Source of the DNA: Pyropia yezoensis
Taxonomy: Eukaryota; Rhodophyta; Bangiophyceae; Bangiales; Bangiaceae
Assembly: GCA_009829735.1 (NCBI GenBank)
Contig: CM020618.1
Location: 27,628,894-27,692,893, forward strand
DNA length: 64,000 nucleotides
Reading direction: 5' to 3'
Shown here: positions 31,271 through 42,142 of the stretch, piece after piece
How the letters are laid out: every line of letters begins with the position of its first letter
Numbering within the stretch: the stretch's first letter is position 1
Notes under the pieces: model-generated
Databases searched by the model: none
What the model was told of the DNA's origin: nothing
Seen by the model: only the letters and a program-made list of their open reading frames with translations
Made by a program: the position numbers and the translations under genes

Positions 31271-31423
31271 TTACAGGAGGCGGCATCGCCTCATGTAAGG
31301 CATGAGGAGCTGGCGGGGTATATTCGCCGCCTGTTCCTTTGTGGGTAGGTCGTATCCGACCCACATTACTTTGACGTACCAGGGTTCTGGTAGGTCCGCG
31401 TCGGAATGTCCGACGATGCTCTC
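31271..31423 (-). pseudogene. GypC pol C-terminal piece: chromodomain
   Basis: Continues the GypC pol frame that is cut at 44,836. With one copy of the 5-bp duplication removed, HLVES joins to IVGHSDADLPEPWYVKVMW, followed by VGYDLPTKEQA and a TAA stop. The pattern (aromatic-Val-Lys-Val-x-Trp-x-Gly-Tyr) is that of a chromodomain, as at the C-terminus of integrases in chromoviruses, where it directs insertion to marked chromatin. The frame is open and in phase across the join. Confidence 0.75.
31419..31423. other. CTCTC target duplication next to the 5' LTR of GypA
   Basis: Its partner is not at the other end of GypA (ACGGT there) but beside the 3' LTR of GypB, at 44,832-44,836 (GAGAG, the reverse complement). 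Confidence 0.75.
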
Positions 31424-31892
31424 TGTGGCAGTATTGACCCCCAGGTAGGGGGGCAACACGTGCCATGCAAGGGGCGGCAGGCCACTAGCCTGACCCGTTC
31501 CTCCCCCTGCATTTGGGTCCGTATTCCCTAACTTTGGGATAGTTAGCTTAGTAGTAAATCCAACTTGGATTTGAGGGTGTTCTGCATTTATCGTCTTGAA
31601 TTTTCGTGTGGCCCGGTGGGCAGGTGCTGGGGTGGGAGATTCTGAGTGGCGAGATTCTGAGGGGACCCTGGGGGGATAAGGGGAGGGACAGCGGGGCTTG
31701 GCCCTGCGTCCCCGTCCCGACCAAGAAACTGTTGGTCCACACACCATCCTCTTGTTTGTCAGTGGGGGGTTTGCCCCACAACAGGGACAGAGTGTGTGCG
31801 ACTTGCACTTCTTCCGGTTCCCCCGACACGAGAGGCAGCCCTTGTACACCGCCCCAACTTGGGTGTCGTGTGTGCAAGTGGTTTTTGCCACA
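31424..31892 (+). repeat. GypA 5' LTR (469 bp)
   Basis: Starts TGTGGCAGTATTGACC and ends TGCCACA, so its ends are 7-bp inverted repeats. Near its end it reads GTGTCGTGTGTGCAAGT, a variant shared with the GypB 3' LTR. Its U3 side shares other variants with the GypB 5' LTR. Confidence 0.93.
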
Positions 31893-31894
31893 TT

Positions 31895-31912
31895 TGGTGG
31901 AGCAGCAGGGGA
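31895..31912 (+). promoter_or_regulatory. primer-binding site of GypA
   Basis: TGGTGGAGCAGCAGGGGA, two bases after the LTR. It begins TGG, complementary to the CCA end of a tRNA. The same site occurs in GypB (52,241-52,258, minus, last base changed), GypC (41,076) and GypD (59,443). The tRNA species is not identified. Confidence 0.85.
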
Positions 31913-32011
31913 CAGAGGTAAACTTTACCTCCGGGTGCACCCGGGTGTAGGGGGCCCTCTGTCTCAGAGGAACGGTGGACTTGGACCGTGTCATACGGAT
32001 CGTCAGCCAAC

Positions 32012-33958
32012 ATGGCTAGTTCTGACCCCCCGTCGTCCGGGGAGTACACGGGTGACGCACGTACTTCAGTGCCTTTGAATACTGGTGAGACACAGGTAGG
32101 TTTACCTGGGGTCGCAGAGGGACTGGAGGTCCCTCAAGCCAGCAGGACTGGAAGTGCGGGCGGGCAACAGGCCACCCCGACTCAGTCGGGAGTTCACTCG
32201 GGTGACATTTCTGATGTGGGTGGGCCAAAGTCTGGCCACCGTGTGGTACACTCAACGGGAACGTCCCAAGGGGTGAGGACTGTCCCCGCGGGTTCCACTC
32301 GGGTTGGAGCCAACTTTGGCTTGGAGCCGTCGCCAACTAGGCTTTCGGAGGACGGCGGACCTCCGTTGGTCGGCGATGGGCTCGCGCCCATGCCCCCGGT
32401 TGAGACCCCTGAGGATCGTGCTTACCCCTCAGGTGGACTCCCGGAGGCGGACCGAGACTCAACTGGAGTCGTCAATCCACTCCTCGCGGAAGCTGTCCGT
32501 CGGGAGGCGACCAATGTGTTGCGGCAGACTTTGCCGGACCTGGTGGTCACGATGACGAATCCTATTCTGAATCAGATTGTGGCGAGTTTGCCAGATGGCC
32601 TTAATGTCCAGACCGGATTGGGGCTTTCGAGCCCGCGGGCACAGGGGGAATCCCTCCTCACGCTTATCTCGGGTCGCCCCGAACAGGGGGCGACACCTGT
32701 GACTCCCAAAGAGGGAGCCACACCATACTCGGTGGGGCATACGCCCTTTATGGGGGAGTTCCCCCCGGCAACGCCGGCGGCTACACCAAGCGCGCCGCGC
32801 CGGACTACAGGCACTGAGGGTGAACTTACCCCAGTGCCCCAGCGGCTGTTCCGTCAACGTGAGGTGCCGCCCAAGGTCCAGGTAGCCAACCCGGTCTACC
32901 AGAGGATCTTTGATTGTGAGACCTACGCCCTCCACAACAAGTCGGTGGCGTATGGTCCTGACCAGGCCCGAGCCATGCGCCGTGCCAAGAAGAATGCACT
33001 TCACTCTTTTGGGCACAAAGCGGAGTGGGATGGAACTCCCCCCCTCCGTGTCTTTGAGTTTCTACGTCGTTTCACAAAAGCCTGTGACGACAATGCCATA
33101 AGTGAAGGCATGGCTTTCTATATGCTACAGGAGTTTACGAAGGGTGACCTCCGGACAGAACTTATGTCCGTCATGCCCAGCTCCTCAAGTGGAGGCGCTG
33201 GGGAGGTGACGTCCTATTTGGACCTCGTCAACTGGTTGTTGAGAGCCATGGTGGATGAAGCAGCGTTGGCTTCTCAAGTTGAGGAGTTTACTCAAGCCAA
33301 CCAGGAAGAGACTGAGGACGAGTTGTCTTTTGCGGAGCGAGTTCGTAAGCTCAACAATCTTTGTAGGTTTCTTCATCCACAAGCTGTGGTGAAGAGTCGG
33401 TTTGTGGAGGGACTCCATTGGTCAGTCCGGATGGAGACCCGGGAGCATAACACTGCCCGGGCGACCCTGGCCGAGTTGGCTAGGTTCGCCTACCGCAGAG
33501 GTGAGGCCTACCGCAAGTTGCGGGAGGAACAACGCCAGGAGCGTCAGGCCGAGTTGTCCGAGGAACGCGAGGAGGCGCGCCAGGCCAGAGAGTTGAGAGA
33601 GGCACGCCGAATCCGCAAGGAGCGGGTAGTAGCTGCCGTGGGAGCTTCCCAGGGTACTTCTCCGTCTTCCCCAGTCGGGAAGACCCCTCCGGGAACTGAC
33701 AATCGGTGTTGGAACTGCAACTCCGATGGACACTGGGCATATGATTGCCCCAAGTTGAGTAAACGCATTCAGCAACTTGTTAGGAATGCGAGTAAGAAGT
33801 CGGCTACGAACGAAGTACGTTCACGCCGCGAGGGTAGACCTCGACCGGTAGTGGCGGTCGCCACACCCTCGGCGGAGGGGGCGGACACGTCGTCCTCGGA
33901 CTCGTCGTCTTCCCCTTCGCCCTCGGATTCAGACGCCAAGTCGGCGGGAAACGAATGA
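32012..33958 (+). CDS. GypA gag
   Basis: 648 aa, intact. The N-terminal 280 residues are Pro/Gly/Thr-rich and probably disordered. The middle (about 300-480) resembles a retrotransposon capsid (FEFLRRFTKACDDNAISEG, YLDLVNWLLRAMVDEAALA). A charged coiled segment (EEQRQERQAELSEEREEA) precedes one zinc knuckle CWNCNSDGHWAYDC (about 567-580), and the tail is Ser/Asp-rich. The start is the ATG at 32,012; the frame is open further upstream but lacks ATG. It forms the particle and packages RNA. The last codons contain the slippery site GGGAAAC. Confidence 0.92.
   Translation: MASSDPPSSGEYTGDARTSVPLNTGETQVGLPGVAEGLEVPQASRTGSAGGQQATPTQSGVHSGDISDVGGPKSGHRVVHSTGTSQGVRTVPAGSTRVGANFGLEPSPTRLSEDGGPPLVGDGLAPMPPVETPEDRAYPSGGLPEADRDSTGVVNPLLAEAVRREATNVLRQTLPDLVVTMTNPILNQIVASLPDGLNVQTGLGLSSPRAQGESLLTLISGRPEQGATPVTPKEGATPYSVGHTPFMGEFPPATPAATPSAPRRTTGTEGELTPVPQRLFRQREVPPKVQVANPVYQRIFDCETYALHNKSVAYGPDQARAMRRAKKNALHSFGHKAEWDGTPPLRVFEFLRRFTKACDDNAISEGMAFYMLQEFTKGDLRTELMSVMPSSSSGGAGEVTSYLDLVNWLLRAMVDEAALASQVEEFTQANQEETEDELSFAERVRKLNNLCRFLHPQAVVKSRFVEGLHWSVRMETREHNTARATLAELARFAYRRGEAYRKLREEQRQERQAELSEEREEARQARELREARRIRKERVVAAVGASQGTSPSSPVGKTPPGTDNRCWNCNSDGHWAYDCPKLSKRIQQLVRNASKKSATNEVRSRREGRPRPVVAVATPSAEGADTSSSDSSSSPSPSDSDAKSAGNE
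33946..33952 (+). promoter_or_regulatory. -1 frameshift slippery site GGGAAAC at the end of GypA gag
   Basis: In gag phase it reads G GGA AAC, the canonical X XXY YYZ arrangement, one codon before the gag TGA (33,956). A -1 slip enters the pol frame, but that frame has TGA at 33,964, four codons later. GypB has the identical arrangement. Confidence 0.7.
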
Positions 33959-33966
33959 CCCTTTGA

Positions 33967-36900
33967 GCTGGTCGTCCGAAGCTCACAACGGCAGCCTCGG
34001 CCAAGTGGGCCCAGAGGACGAATCAACCGTGCCGGATACTGCGGCGACCTAAGGGAGTCCGCCCACCGCGGGTAAGACTCCCCAAGAACGTAAACCCACG
34101 TCGGGTCATCGCGGTGCTGACGGGTGAGAACTTCCAGGTGGTTGGACGGGTGCAAGTTGCCCCCGGCCGTGCCTGCTGTGCCCGTATCGTACTTGATACC
34201 GGGTCAGGAGCCTCTTTGATACGCAAGTCGCTATTACCAAAGGAGATAAAGCTCCAACGCTGGAGGCCCAAAGCTGACCATCTGATCGACATCAATGGTG
34301 GGGTACTTCCCATCGTTGGTGCCGTGACCCTACCAACTAGGTTGGGGACCCATGAGGTCGACGTGACCTATGATGTAGTTGAGAATATATCGGTACCCCT
34401 GCTTCTGGGTACCCCTTATGTTGTTACACAAGTGCCTTTGATTTGTGGCCCTGAGTACTGGGTCAAGTTGATGAATGGTGAGACCATCCCCATCCTTGGT
34501 AAGGGAAAGTCTGTGGCTCCTGTGACAGTCTCACAGTCGAAGCCTGTTTGCTCTGTGAGGGAAGGGTTTACTGCTACCCTGCGTTTAGCCCGTAAAGTCA
34601 CGTCGCCCCCCAACTCGGTGGTGCACGTTGACGTTGTAACTGATTATACGGGGAACGGGCTGGTGCACCCTTACCCCCGTCTTGCTCGCAAGCACCAAGT
34701 GCATATTGCCCTTGGCACGATGGAATCCAAAGTCGGAGACCCGTGGAGGATCCAGGTGATGAACCTGAGCTCGTCGCCCCAGTACTTCAAGTCGGGAGCC
34801 AAGTTCGACTATATCGACCAACACGAGGGACCGGTAGTAGCGGTCACCCTCAACGCGGGCGCAAGTAGCGATCCGAAGTCCGGAATGGAGAAGCATCAAG
34901 CCAGGTCGGCCGCCTCTCCTCGGCCCCATGTGAACATGGAGGGTGTTCCCCCCAGGTTGAGGGTTCAAATTGAACGCCTCTTGGACCAATATCACAAGTT
35001 GTGGGATGGTCAATTGGGACTCACGAGAGCTACCCAACACCGGATCGAGTTGAAGCCCGGTGCACCCCCTATACGCCAACAACCGTATAGGGGAGGACCC
35101 CGTTCAAGGGCCCTCGTTAAGGAGCAAGTTGCTCGCATGGAGGCCCTCGATGTGATTGAGGCCAGCAACGCCGAGTGGGCGAGTCCGGTGGTTATCGTCC
35201 CCAAAGTTGATGGGACCCCACGGTTCTGTATCGACTACCGTCAGCTCAACGAGAGCACGGTGAAGGACAGTTATCCCCTACCTAGGATGGACGACTGTCT
35301 GGACTCTCTGGGGGAGGCGAATGTGTTCTCTACCCTGGACGGTAACGCGGGGTACTGGCAAATTCCCATTGCCCCGGAAGACAGGCATAAAACTACCTTT
35401 ACCTGTCACTGTGGTACCTACCAGTGCAAGCGTCTACCGTTTGGCCTGTGTAACGCGCCGGCAACCTTCCAGCGCGCTATGGACATGATTCTGGCCGGAG
35501 TACGGTGGCAGATCTGTCTCGTGTACCTAGACGATATCATTGTGCTCTCCCGAAGTCCGGAGGAACACATTGGCCATCTTGGCCAGGTGTTCAAGCTACT
35601 TGATGACGCCGGTGTGTCACTGAAAGCGAGTAAGTGCCACCTCTTCACTCAAGAGGTGGAATACTTGGGACATGTTGTCCGTCCGGGGCGCCTAAATGTC
35701 AATGAGAAGAACTTGAGGGCCATCCGTAAGGCTAAGTACCCCCGGACTCAGACCCAGATGAGGAGCTTCCTCCGGATGTGTAACGTGTACCGACGTTTCA
35801 CCAAGGGCTTGGCCAAGGTGGCGAAGCCGTTGAATGGGCTGATTAGCTCAACGCTACCGAAGCACCTGCCTCCCCCAAGTCGGGTGGAGCAGGATTCCTT
35901 TGAGACTCTTCGGGACCTTCTGCTGAAGCCCCCCATCTTGGATATTCCCAGGTTGGGAGGCCACTACATCCTGGATGTGGACGCTAGCTACGACCAACTT
36001 GGTTGTGTGCTGCTTCAGCAGCAGCCGGACAAGGAGTACTTGCCGGTAGGATACTTCAGCAAGGGGCTGAACTCGGCCGAGAAGAACTACCGAGTCACCG
36101 AGTTGGAAGGACTCGCAGTGGTGTGGGCGGTGACGTCACTTCGTCACTACCTGGAGGGTGAGAAGTTCCTCATCCGCTGTGACCACCGCGCGTTGTAGTT
36201 CATCTTTAAGACGGACTGTACGAACACTCGTCTCAATCGGTGGAGGGTGCGACTGGCACCCTTCAACTTTGATATTGGGTACCGACCTGGCAGGCAACAT
36301 GCCCTTGCCGACGGCCTCTCTCGGGTACCTACCGAGGAGCTGGACACTAACCCAGTCGATGAGGACATCCCCATCGTGGGGGTCGTCACGCGCTCGGGTC
36401 AGGCGTTGAACCCCGAGGCGCCAGGGAACAAGAAGTACTTGCCCCTGTCCCTGGACGAGGTGGTGAAGGCCCAGGCCGAGGATCCCTTCTGCAAGTCGCA
36501 GAGGGATACACTGGATTTAGTGGCGCAGACGCGGTTCTTCCTGGGAGACGATGGCCTTCTCATGAGGAGGGGGGTATTCCAGGGGACCGAACAACTTGTC
36601 GTCCCCGCGTCCCTCAAGGGCAGTATCCTTGAGAGGGAGCACAACGCTCCCACGGGTGGACACCTGGGGTCTAGTAAACCGTACCAGACCCTGAAGACCA
36701 GGTACTACTGGCCGTCCATGGTGGTGGACAATTTCAGTTGGGTGACTGCCTGCGCAAGTTGTGCGCAGAACCGTCTGATGGAACGGCGGCCTAGTACGGC
36801 TATGCTATTGTTCCCGGCCAAGGAGCCCTTCGCCGCGTTGGCGATGGACATCCTTGGGCCACTGCCAGTGACCGAGGAGGGCAACCAGTACCTGCTGGCC

Positions 36901-37938
36901 ATCTGCGATCGCTTCACAAAACTTACGCGAGCGATCCCACTGGCAGAGATCACGGCCAGGTCGGTCGTGTCAGCCTTTCTAGATCACTGGGTTGCCGCGT
37001 ATGGCATCCCGGACAGTACACTATCGGACAATGGACCGCAATTTGCGTCCGTGCTGTTTCAGGGAGTGCTGGATATGTTGGGGGTTAAGGCAAACTATGC
37101 CACCCCCTACCACCCATAAACTAATGGGCAGGTGGAGCGCTTCAACAAAACTATTGTTCGGCAGCTGCGCCACTATGTGAGCGAGCACGTGAAAACGTGC
37201 GACCGATACATTTCTATTCTTACGACTGCCTGCAATTCGCAGGTTCACTCATCCACCGGGGAAGTACCCCTCGCTTTTGTGACCCCCCGTCGCGTGCGGT
37301 CTATTGCTGTGCGGCGGTCGCTCCCAACTAGGGAGGATGGTGGCAGTACGCCTACTCCTACTGAGAGTAAGGCGGAGTTCGCTGCTAGGCTTGAACACCT
37401 CATCCCTAAAGTCAGGGCTGAGATGGACAAAGCACAAAAGCGCTACAAGCGTACCTTTGAAAAAAAGGTGCGCAATGCTAAGCATGTACCCTAGCAGGGT
37501 GACTGGGTACTGGTTCACTCACACACCCCAACTGGGGGTAAGATGGTATTCCGGACGAAGGGGCCGTACCAGGTCCTTCGTACTGATGGGCGGCGCTTCA
37601 CCATCGAAAGTGACGATGGGGTCCGCACAGTGAACGGACAGGACGTGGTCAAAGTTGCACCACCGCCTGCAGGCGACCCAGCTTGGGCGCGGGCGCTGGA
37701 AGCGTGGCGCCTGCCCTCGCTGCCTGCGGCCAAACAGGGCCCGCAGGAGTACGTGTTCGATAAGTTCATCGACCACGGCTGGGATGAGGACACTAACCGC
37801 CTCATGTTGAGGGTGCGTTGGTTTGGCTACAAAGTCAAATTTGATACGTGGGAATATGTGGAGGACCTTCCCGCTGAGAAGGTCCGGGCATACTGTGCCC
37901 GGCATGAGATAGACCCTAGCAGCCCTCCCCCAACGTGA
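33967..37938 (+). pseudogene. GypA pol: protease, RT, RNase H, integrase, chromodomain
   Basis: One continuous frame (-1 relative to gag), interrupted by stops at TAG 36,196 (Gln in GypB), TAA 37,117 (in YHP*TNGQVERFN, shared with GypB) and TAG 37,492 (Glu in GypB). Protease active site LDTGSGASL near 34,193. RT has FCIDYRQLNES, LPFGLCNAPATFQRAMD and YLDD (near 35,524). RNase H has DVDASYDQLGCVLL, ELEGLAVVWAV and RCDHRAL. Integrase has the zinc finger (REHNAPTGGHLG ... CASC), AMDILGPLP, SDNGPQF and GQVERFN, all DDE residues present. The C-terminal chromodomain is at about 37,745-37,915 (EYVFDKFIDHGWDED ... LRVRWFGYKVKFDTWEYVED), so this is a chromovirus-like Ty3/gypsy element. The domain order is complete, so this copy is recently broken. 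Confidence 0.92.
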
Positions 37939-38049
37939 GGGAAGGCCGAGTAACAGTGCCAAGAGAGTGCTTCAAATCGGAGTGGTACGCAGAGTGACTT
38001 TTAACTACAGCCCTAACCCTCACACTCTCACAACAAAGGCAGCTGCCAA

Positions 38050-39993
38050 CTAGGCATGCATGCGTGACTCTCCAGCCCCACGACCCTCGCCCTCACGTGG
38101 AGGCGAGCGGCGAGACCCACGGCGATAACGCTCCCCACCCGTCGGAGGGGGCGGCGGCTCCAAGTCGGACCCGTCGCGCCCCTCACGATCGCGCAAGTGG
38201 CGACGACCGCGGCTACCCTTCTGCTTGGTCTTGCGCGCAAGTTGGCGACGCAGACGCCGGACCGACTCCGACTCTGACGGAGTCGAGGACTCCGAGACGG
38301 AGTAAGACAACTCGTCTTCCGATACGGAGGGAGAGCGCCGCGAGAGTCGGCGTCGACGGCGAGGAGGCGAGTATGCCCGGCTCGCACGACGTTGGCCACG
38401 CCCAAGTGGGGCTGTCTGGGGCACAATAGCCCCGATGCGAGCCAACTCGGCCGTCATAAACTCCGCCACCGACTCGCAACTCGCGGTCGCCACTGCAGTA
38501 CGAACGCGCTCCTCAAGTTGAGGAGTCTCGGAAGTTTGAAGGGTTGCGGTCGACGCGGCCAACCAGGAAATGGTGCGCACCAACGTGGTGATCATCATCT
38601 CTGAGGTTAGAGGCATGGGCGGTAACACCAACTTGGGGTATACCGTCAGAACATTGGCCCCCAAGTTGGGGGACACCGGGGTGGACGACTCAACGGCCAC
38701 GCTAATCGGAATGTCCCCGTGCGGCTGGTAGGGGAAAGGAGGAAGCGGAGGGGCACGCCGAGGTGGCGGGACCCGGGTGTAACTGCGACCCCGACTTGGG
38801 GCCCCCGCAGTAGGTTGAGTCATATGGTCATCATATGAGGGCACGGCCATAACTATGGGCTTGTCCGGGGGTGGCGCAGTGTGGCGATCCACTCCCGGGG
38901 CATACGGGTAGTCCCCCATGCCCAACCCCTCGCGAAGGACCACATGGCCGTCGTCAAGTTCACGAGCGACCCACACAAACTGGCTAAGTGCGCCATCGTC
39001 CTTGGGCCCACGAGTGGGGCGGCGCAACTTGTGCTCAATGCTCTCCCACTCGGTAAACTTGTGAACGCGGAGCATCTCCTCAAGTAGGGTGAGTTGTCCT
39101 GATGAGCACCCCTCAGCAACAAGCTGAGAGGTGAGCTGTTCCAGACCTTGGATAAGCCGGAGGGGGAGGTGCCAGAGCATCCCCCGCGGCTGAACACAAG
39201 ACACCCAGGTCGACATGACCTCGAGGAGCCACTGGGTGGCCAACATGGCCCACACCAGGTGATCTGGGCTGGCCGTCAACATGACGGAGCCGAAGTGGTC
39301 GAGCAACCGAGGTAGCAACGCCGGGCACCCGTAGGGGACCTCAACTTGAGGCCACCACTCGGGCTTCTTCGGGTAGTACTGCTCCTTACTGGCAGCGGAC
39401 TGCTCCGGAAACTCAAGTTGAGCCGAGGTCACCAAGTAGGGACCTCGCCGGAAGTCCTTCTCCATCCGCACATCAAAGTGATGAGTGTGCGGATCGGCCT
39501 CGTGAAGGTACGGGGGCCGAGTTGCCACCGCGTCTCACGCAGAGGTCGGCAAGTCGCCGGGACCCGGGATAGTTCCCCCGCGGTCCACCATGGCCTTGGC
39601 ACGCTGTACATCTTCGACCTGCTCGTCGTCCAGGAAGGCAAACTGGTCCGTCCTGACGCCAGCAGGGAACCCCAACCTACGGGGATACTTCTCCCGTAGG
39701 CGGTCCCATACCCGACCCATCGCTGCGCCAAGTCGGCCACAGCGAAGAACAGTCAACCCCTCCTCATATAGAGGCCAAGCGGGGTAAAACCACAGCCCCA
39801 AGGCCTCACGTGGGACGACGCGGCCCGCCTCCGGGGGAGATCCCGCCGTCAACCCAAAGCCGGGTGACGCGGGAGCCCCATCCCCCGGAGCGATCGCGGA
39901 GCCCCCGCCGGAAGTCCCGGCGGGCGCTACACCGTAGGAGGTGTCCTACATACGTTCGTCAAGAGAGTCTGTCTCCACTCCCGGAGTAGCCAT
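38050..39993 (-). pseudogene. antisense ORF of GypA between pol and 3' LTR
   Basis: Frame of 648 codons on the strand opposite to gag-pol, starting ATG (39,993) and read as MATPGVETDSLDERM. It has in-frame TAG at 39,948-39,946 and TGA at 39,537-39,535, both also present in GypB. The longest open part (from about 39,528) encodes a Trp/Leu-rich domain (YYPKKPEWWPQVEVPYG, LVWAMLATQWLLEVMSTW), a Pro-rich linker and a very basic Arg/Ser tail (RRRRRLSRRSPSVSEDE). No known family recognised. Additional antisense ORFs in this position are known for some plant Ty3/gypsy lineages. Its length, conserved codon content and position argue against chance; its function is unknown. Confidence 0.6.
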
Positions 39994-40316
39994 GGCTCTC
40001 CCCAAGTTGGGAAGAGACGCCCTGGCTAGAGCGGTCCGAGAACCGCCTCGAGTTGAGGGGGACTCGGATGATGGGTAGACGGGTGGCCTCCCCAGCGTGG
40101 GGCGGCCCCGTGGACGGTGAAGGGGAGGTGGTGGTGATGGTGAAGTGTGAACCGAGAAGAGCAAGCTGCCGAGTGGGCAAGCTTGAGGAGAGGGGCGGTC
40201 AACGTGACCGCCTCCACATCCACGTTACGTACTCGAGGGGTGACAGCAAGTCGCGCCCCCAACGCCGAGACGTGCGTTTACGCACCCCCTCACAGGGCCG
40301 ACCGGGTCGGTCGGAA

Positions 40317-40331
40317 GTGAGGAGAGGGGAG
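40317..40331 (+). promoter_or_regulatory. polypurine tract of GypA
   Basis: GTGAGGAGAGGGGAG directly before the 3' LTR: the plus-strand primer for reverse transcription. The same tract flanks the GypB 3' LTR in inverse orientation (45,306-45,320). Confidence 0.8.
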
Positions 40332-40800
40332 TGTGGCAGTAGTGACCCCCAGGTAGGGGGGCAACACGTGCCATGCAAGGGGCGGCAGGCCACTAGCCTG
40401 ACCCGTTCCTCCCCCTGCATTTGGGTCCGTATTCCCTAAGTTTGGGATAGTTAGCTTAGTAGTAAATCGAACTTGGATTTGAGGGTTTTCTGCATTTATC
40501 GTCTTGAATTTTCGTGTGGCCCGGTGGGCAGGTGCTGGGGTGGGAGATTCTGAGTGGCGAGATTCTGAGGGGACCCTGGGGGGATAAGGGGAGGGACAGC
40601 GGGCCTTGGCCCTGCGTCCCCGTCCCGATCAAGAAACTGTTGGACCGCACACCATCTTTTTGTTTGTCCGGGGGGGGATTGCCCCACAACAGGGATAGAG
40701 TGTGTGCGACTTGCACTTCTTCCGGTTCCCCCGACACGGGAGGCAGCTCTTGTGCACCGCCCCAGCTTGAGTGTCGCGTGTGCAAGAGGGTTTTTCCAGA
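40332..40800 (+). repeat. GypA 3' LTR (469 bp)
   Basis: Begins TGTGGCAGTAGTGACC. Its last bases are TTTTTCCAGA rather than TTTTGCCACA (two substitutions). Near the end it reads GTCGCGTGTGCAAGAGGG, as in the GypB 5' LTR, whereas its U3 side (TAGTGACC, TTTTTGTTTGTCCGGGGG) matches the GypB 3' LTR. It is followed by ACGGT. Confidence 0.92.
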
Positions 40801-40805
40801 ACGGT
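40801..40805. other. ACGGT target duplication next to the 3' LTR of GypA
   Basis: Its partner is beside the 5' LTR of GypB (52,730-52,734, ACCGT on the plus strand), not at the other end of GypA. Confidence 0.75.
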
Positions 40806-41074
40806 AACTGGCAGTTACGTATGACCAGAGGGACTTACATCTCGGGGTATAGGGTAGTTAGTGGTGTATTCGAGGGTTTGTAACGAGGGGGCCGGCGGCG
40901 AATCCACCGACGGCTATGGTAGAACAACAAATATCTCCCGTTTAGGCTCCCACCGTGGTCCCGTGGTGCGCGCTCCAAGGACAGCGACCTTGGCCTCCCG
41001 GTGACGTTGTTGCCGATCCCCCCGGGGGAGTGGTCCCTGAGAGTGGACGTGCGACGGTTCTCTGTTGTGCTACA
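40806..41074 (+). repeat. GypC 5' LTR, inner part
   Basis: Aligns with the minus strand of 29,523-29,770 and ends TGTGCTACA one base before the primer-binding site TGGTAAAGCAGCAGGGGA (41,076-41,093). The first 93 bp of this LTR lie at 52,730-52,822 on the other strand, beyond the GypB insertion. Confidence 0.75.
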
Positions 41075-41299
41075 TTGGTAAAGCAGCAGGGGACGGGTTT
41101 CCGTCACCCTTGTGGTGACGCCGTCTTCGGCACTGGCACACGGATAGGGAGCCGGTCCTTTTCTTGTACTCGTGGTGTTGCGATCTGGTTGATTGTGTTG
41201 AGTGGCTACATTTGACTGCGATCTACTGTTACTCTTCTCAACCTACCCCCTCGCCCCCTTTTTTGTGGTGACCGTTTCGTCGGTTGACTGATTGTAACT

Positions 41300-42142
41300 A
41301 TGTCTACCCAAGAGACGGGGAACGCTCAAGATGACGGATTGGCGTCGACGCCGTCCCCGGGGGTGAACACGGGAACCGGGATCGGCAACCCGATTGACAA
41401 CATTGAGACGCCGATGCTCTCCGGTGCCGGATCGACGTTTGGTACGGCTCGGACGGCAGGTGGTGGCGGCCCGCCTCAACCGTCTTCGGCTGACCTCAAT
41501 CCGCCGCCACCTTCACCAAAATATTCCCTGATGGCATCATTGGCTCGCATCGAGGCCCGGTTCACCGGACTCGACGCACGTCAAGAGCGTACGGAGGAAA
41601 CAATGGCGGTGCTGATGTCAACACGCCACCCGACGGTACCCCGTCGTGTTCCCCCCACACCGTTGCGGTTTGAGCCGGCCGGACTACCTTTGGAGTCTAC
41701 CGGGGTCGTCCCCGGTGCAGCTACCCGCGGACAACCCCCGGACACGGCGGGGTATGGATCCGACTCGTCAGCCGAGTTGGAACGGAGCCACACAGAACGC
41801 TACGCTCGGAGTACCCGGAGCGAACTTCGCGGACAGAGCCCGGCGGATACTTACGCCGGAGCAGGGTCGGCTATGGGGGGGGGCGGTACCCTATCGCAGT
41901 ATCCCCACGACGGAAGAAGCCATGCGCGTCGGGAACCCGACGTGCCGACGCCGGAAGTACCAGCTTCACTGGTACAAGCTATGACAGCACAGTCCGCCCG
42001 TTACTTGTTACCTCACAGGCATCTGCAGAGTCCAGTCCGACCTCCAAACATACAAGCGCCATGGGTTGACCATGGCCAACGGTATCGTAGACATCCCAGC
42101 GGAGGGGTCGTCACTGCTCGTGATGGCGAACTATCGCCGTAA
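41300..42142 (+). pseudogene. GypC gag, N-terminal remnant
   Basis: ATG-started frame beginning MSTQETGNAQDDGLASTPSP: Gly/Thr/Pro-rich, with a short helix (SLMASLARIEARFTGLDARQ) like the N-terminal part of related gags. No capsid core or zinc knuckle is present. The end of the frame (after about 41,990) overlaps the pol remnant out of frame, so gag C-terminus and protease were removed by a deletion. Confidence 0.6.

Larger units (their letters stand above)
31424..40800 (+). mobile_element. GypA: Ty3/gypsy chromodomain element with antisense ORF, 9.4 kb
   Basis: 469-bp LTRs at each end, PBS at 31,895, gag, pol in the -1 frame, chromodomain, large antisense ORF, polypurine tract and 3' LTR. 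Pol has four in-frame stops (33,964, 36,196, 37,117, 37,492), so this copy cannot make full Pol without readthrough. By the crossed target duplications, its 5' part and its 3' end probably derive from two different insertions joined by recombination. Confidence 0.92.

Noticed and set aside
33955-33966. Overlapping ATGA as a stop-start reinitiation site for GypA pol
   Set aside because: The ATG is in the pol frame but reaches TGA after three codons.
31424-40800. GypA as a simple single insertion
   Set aside because: Its flanking 5-bp sequences differ (CTCTC versus ACGGT) and each matches GypB instead.
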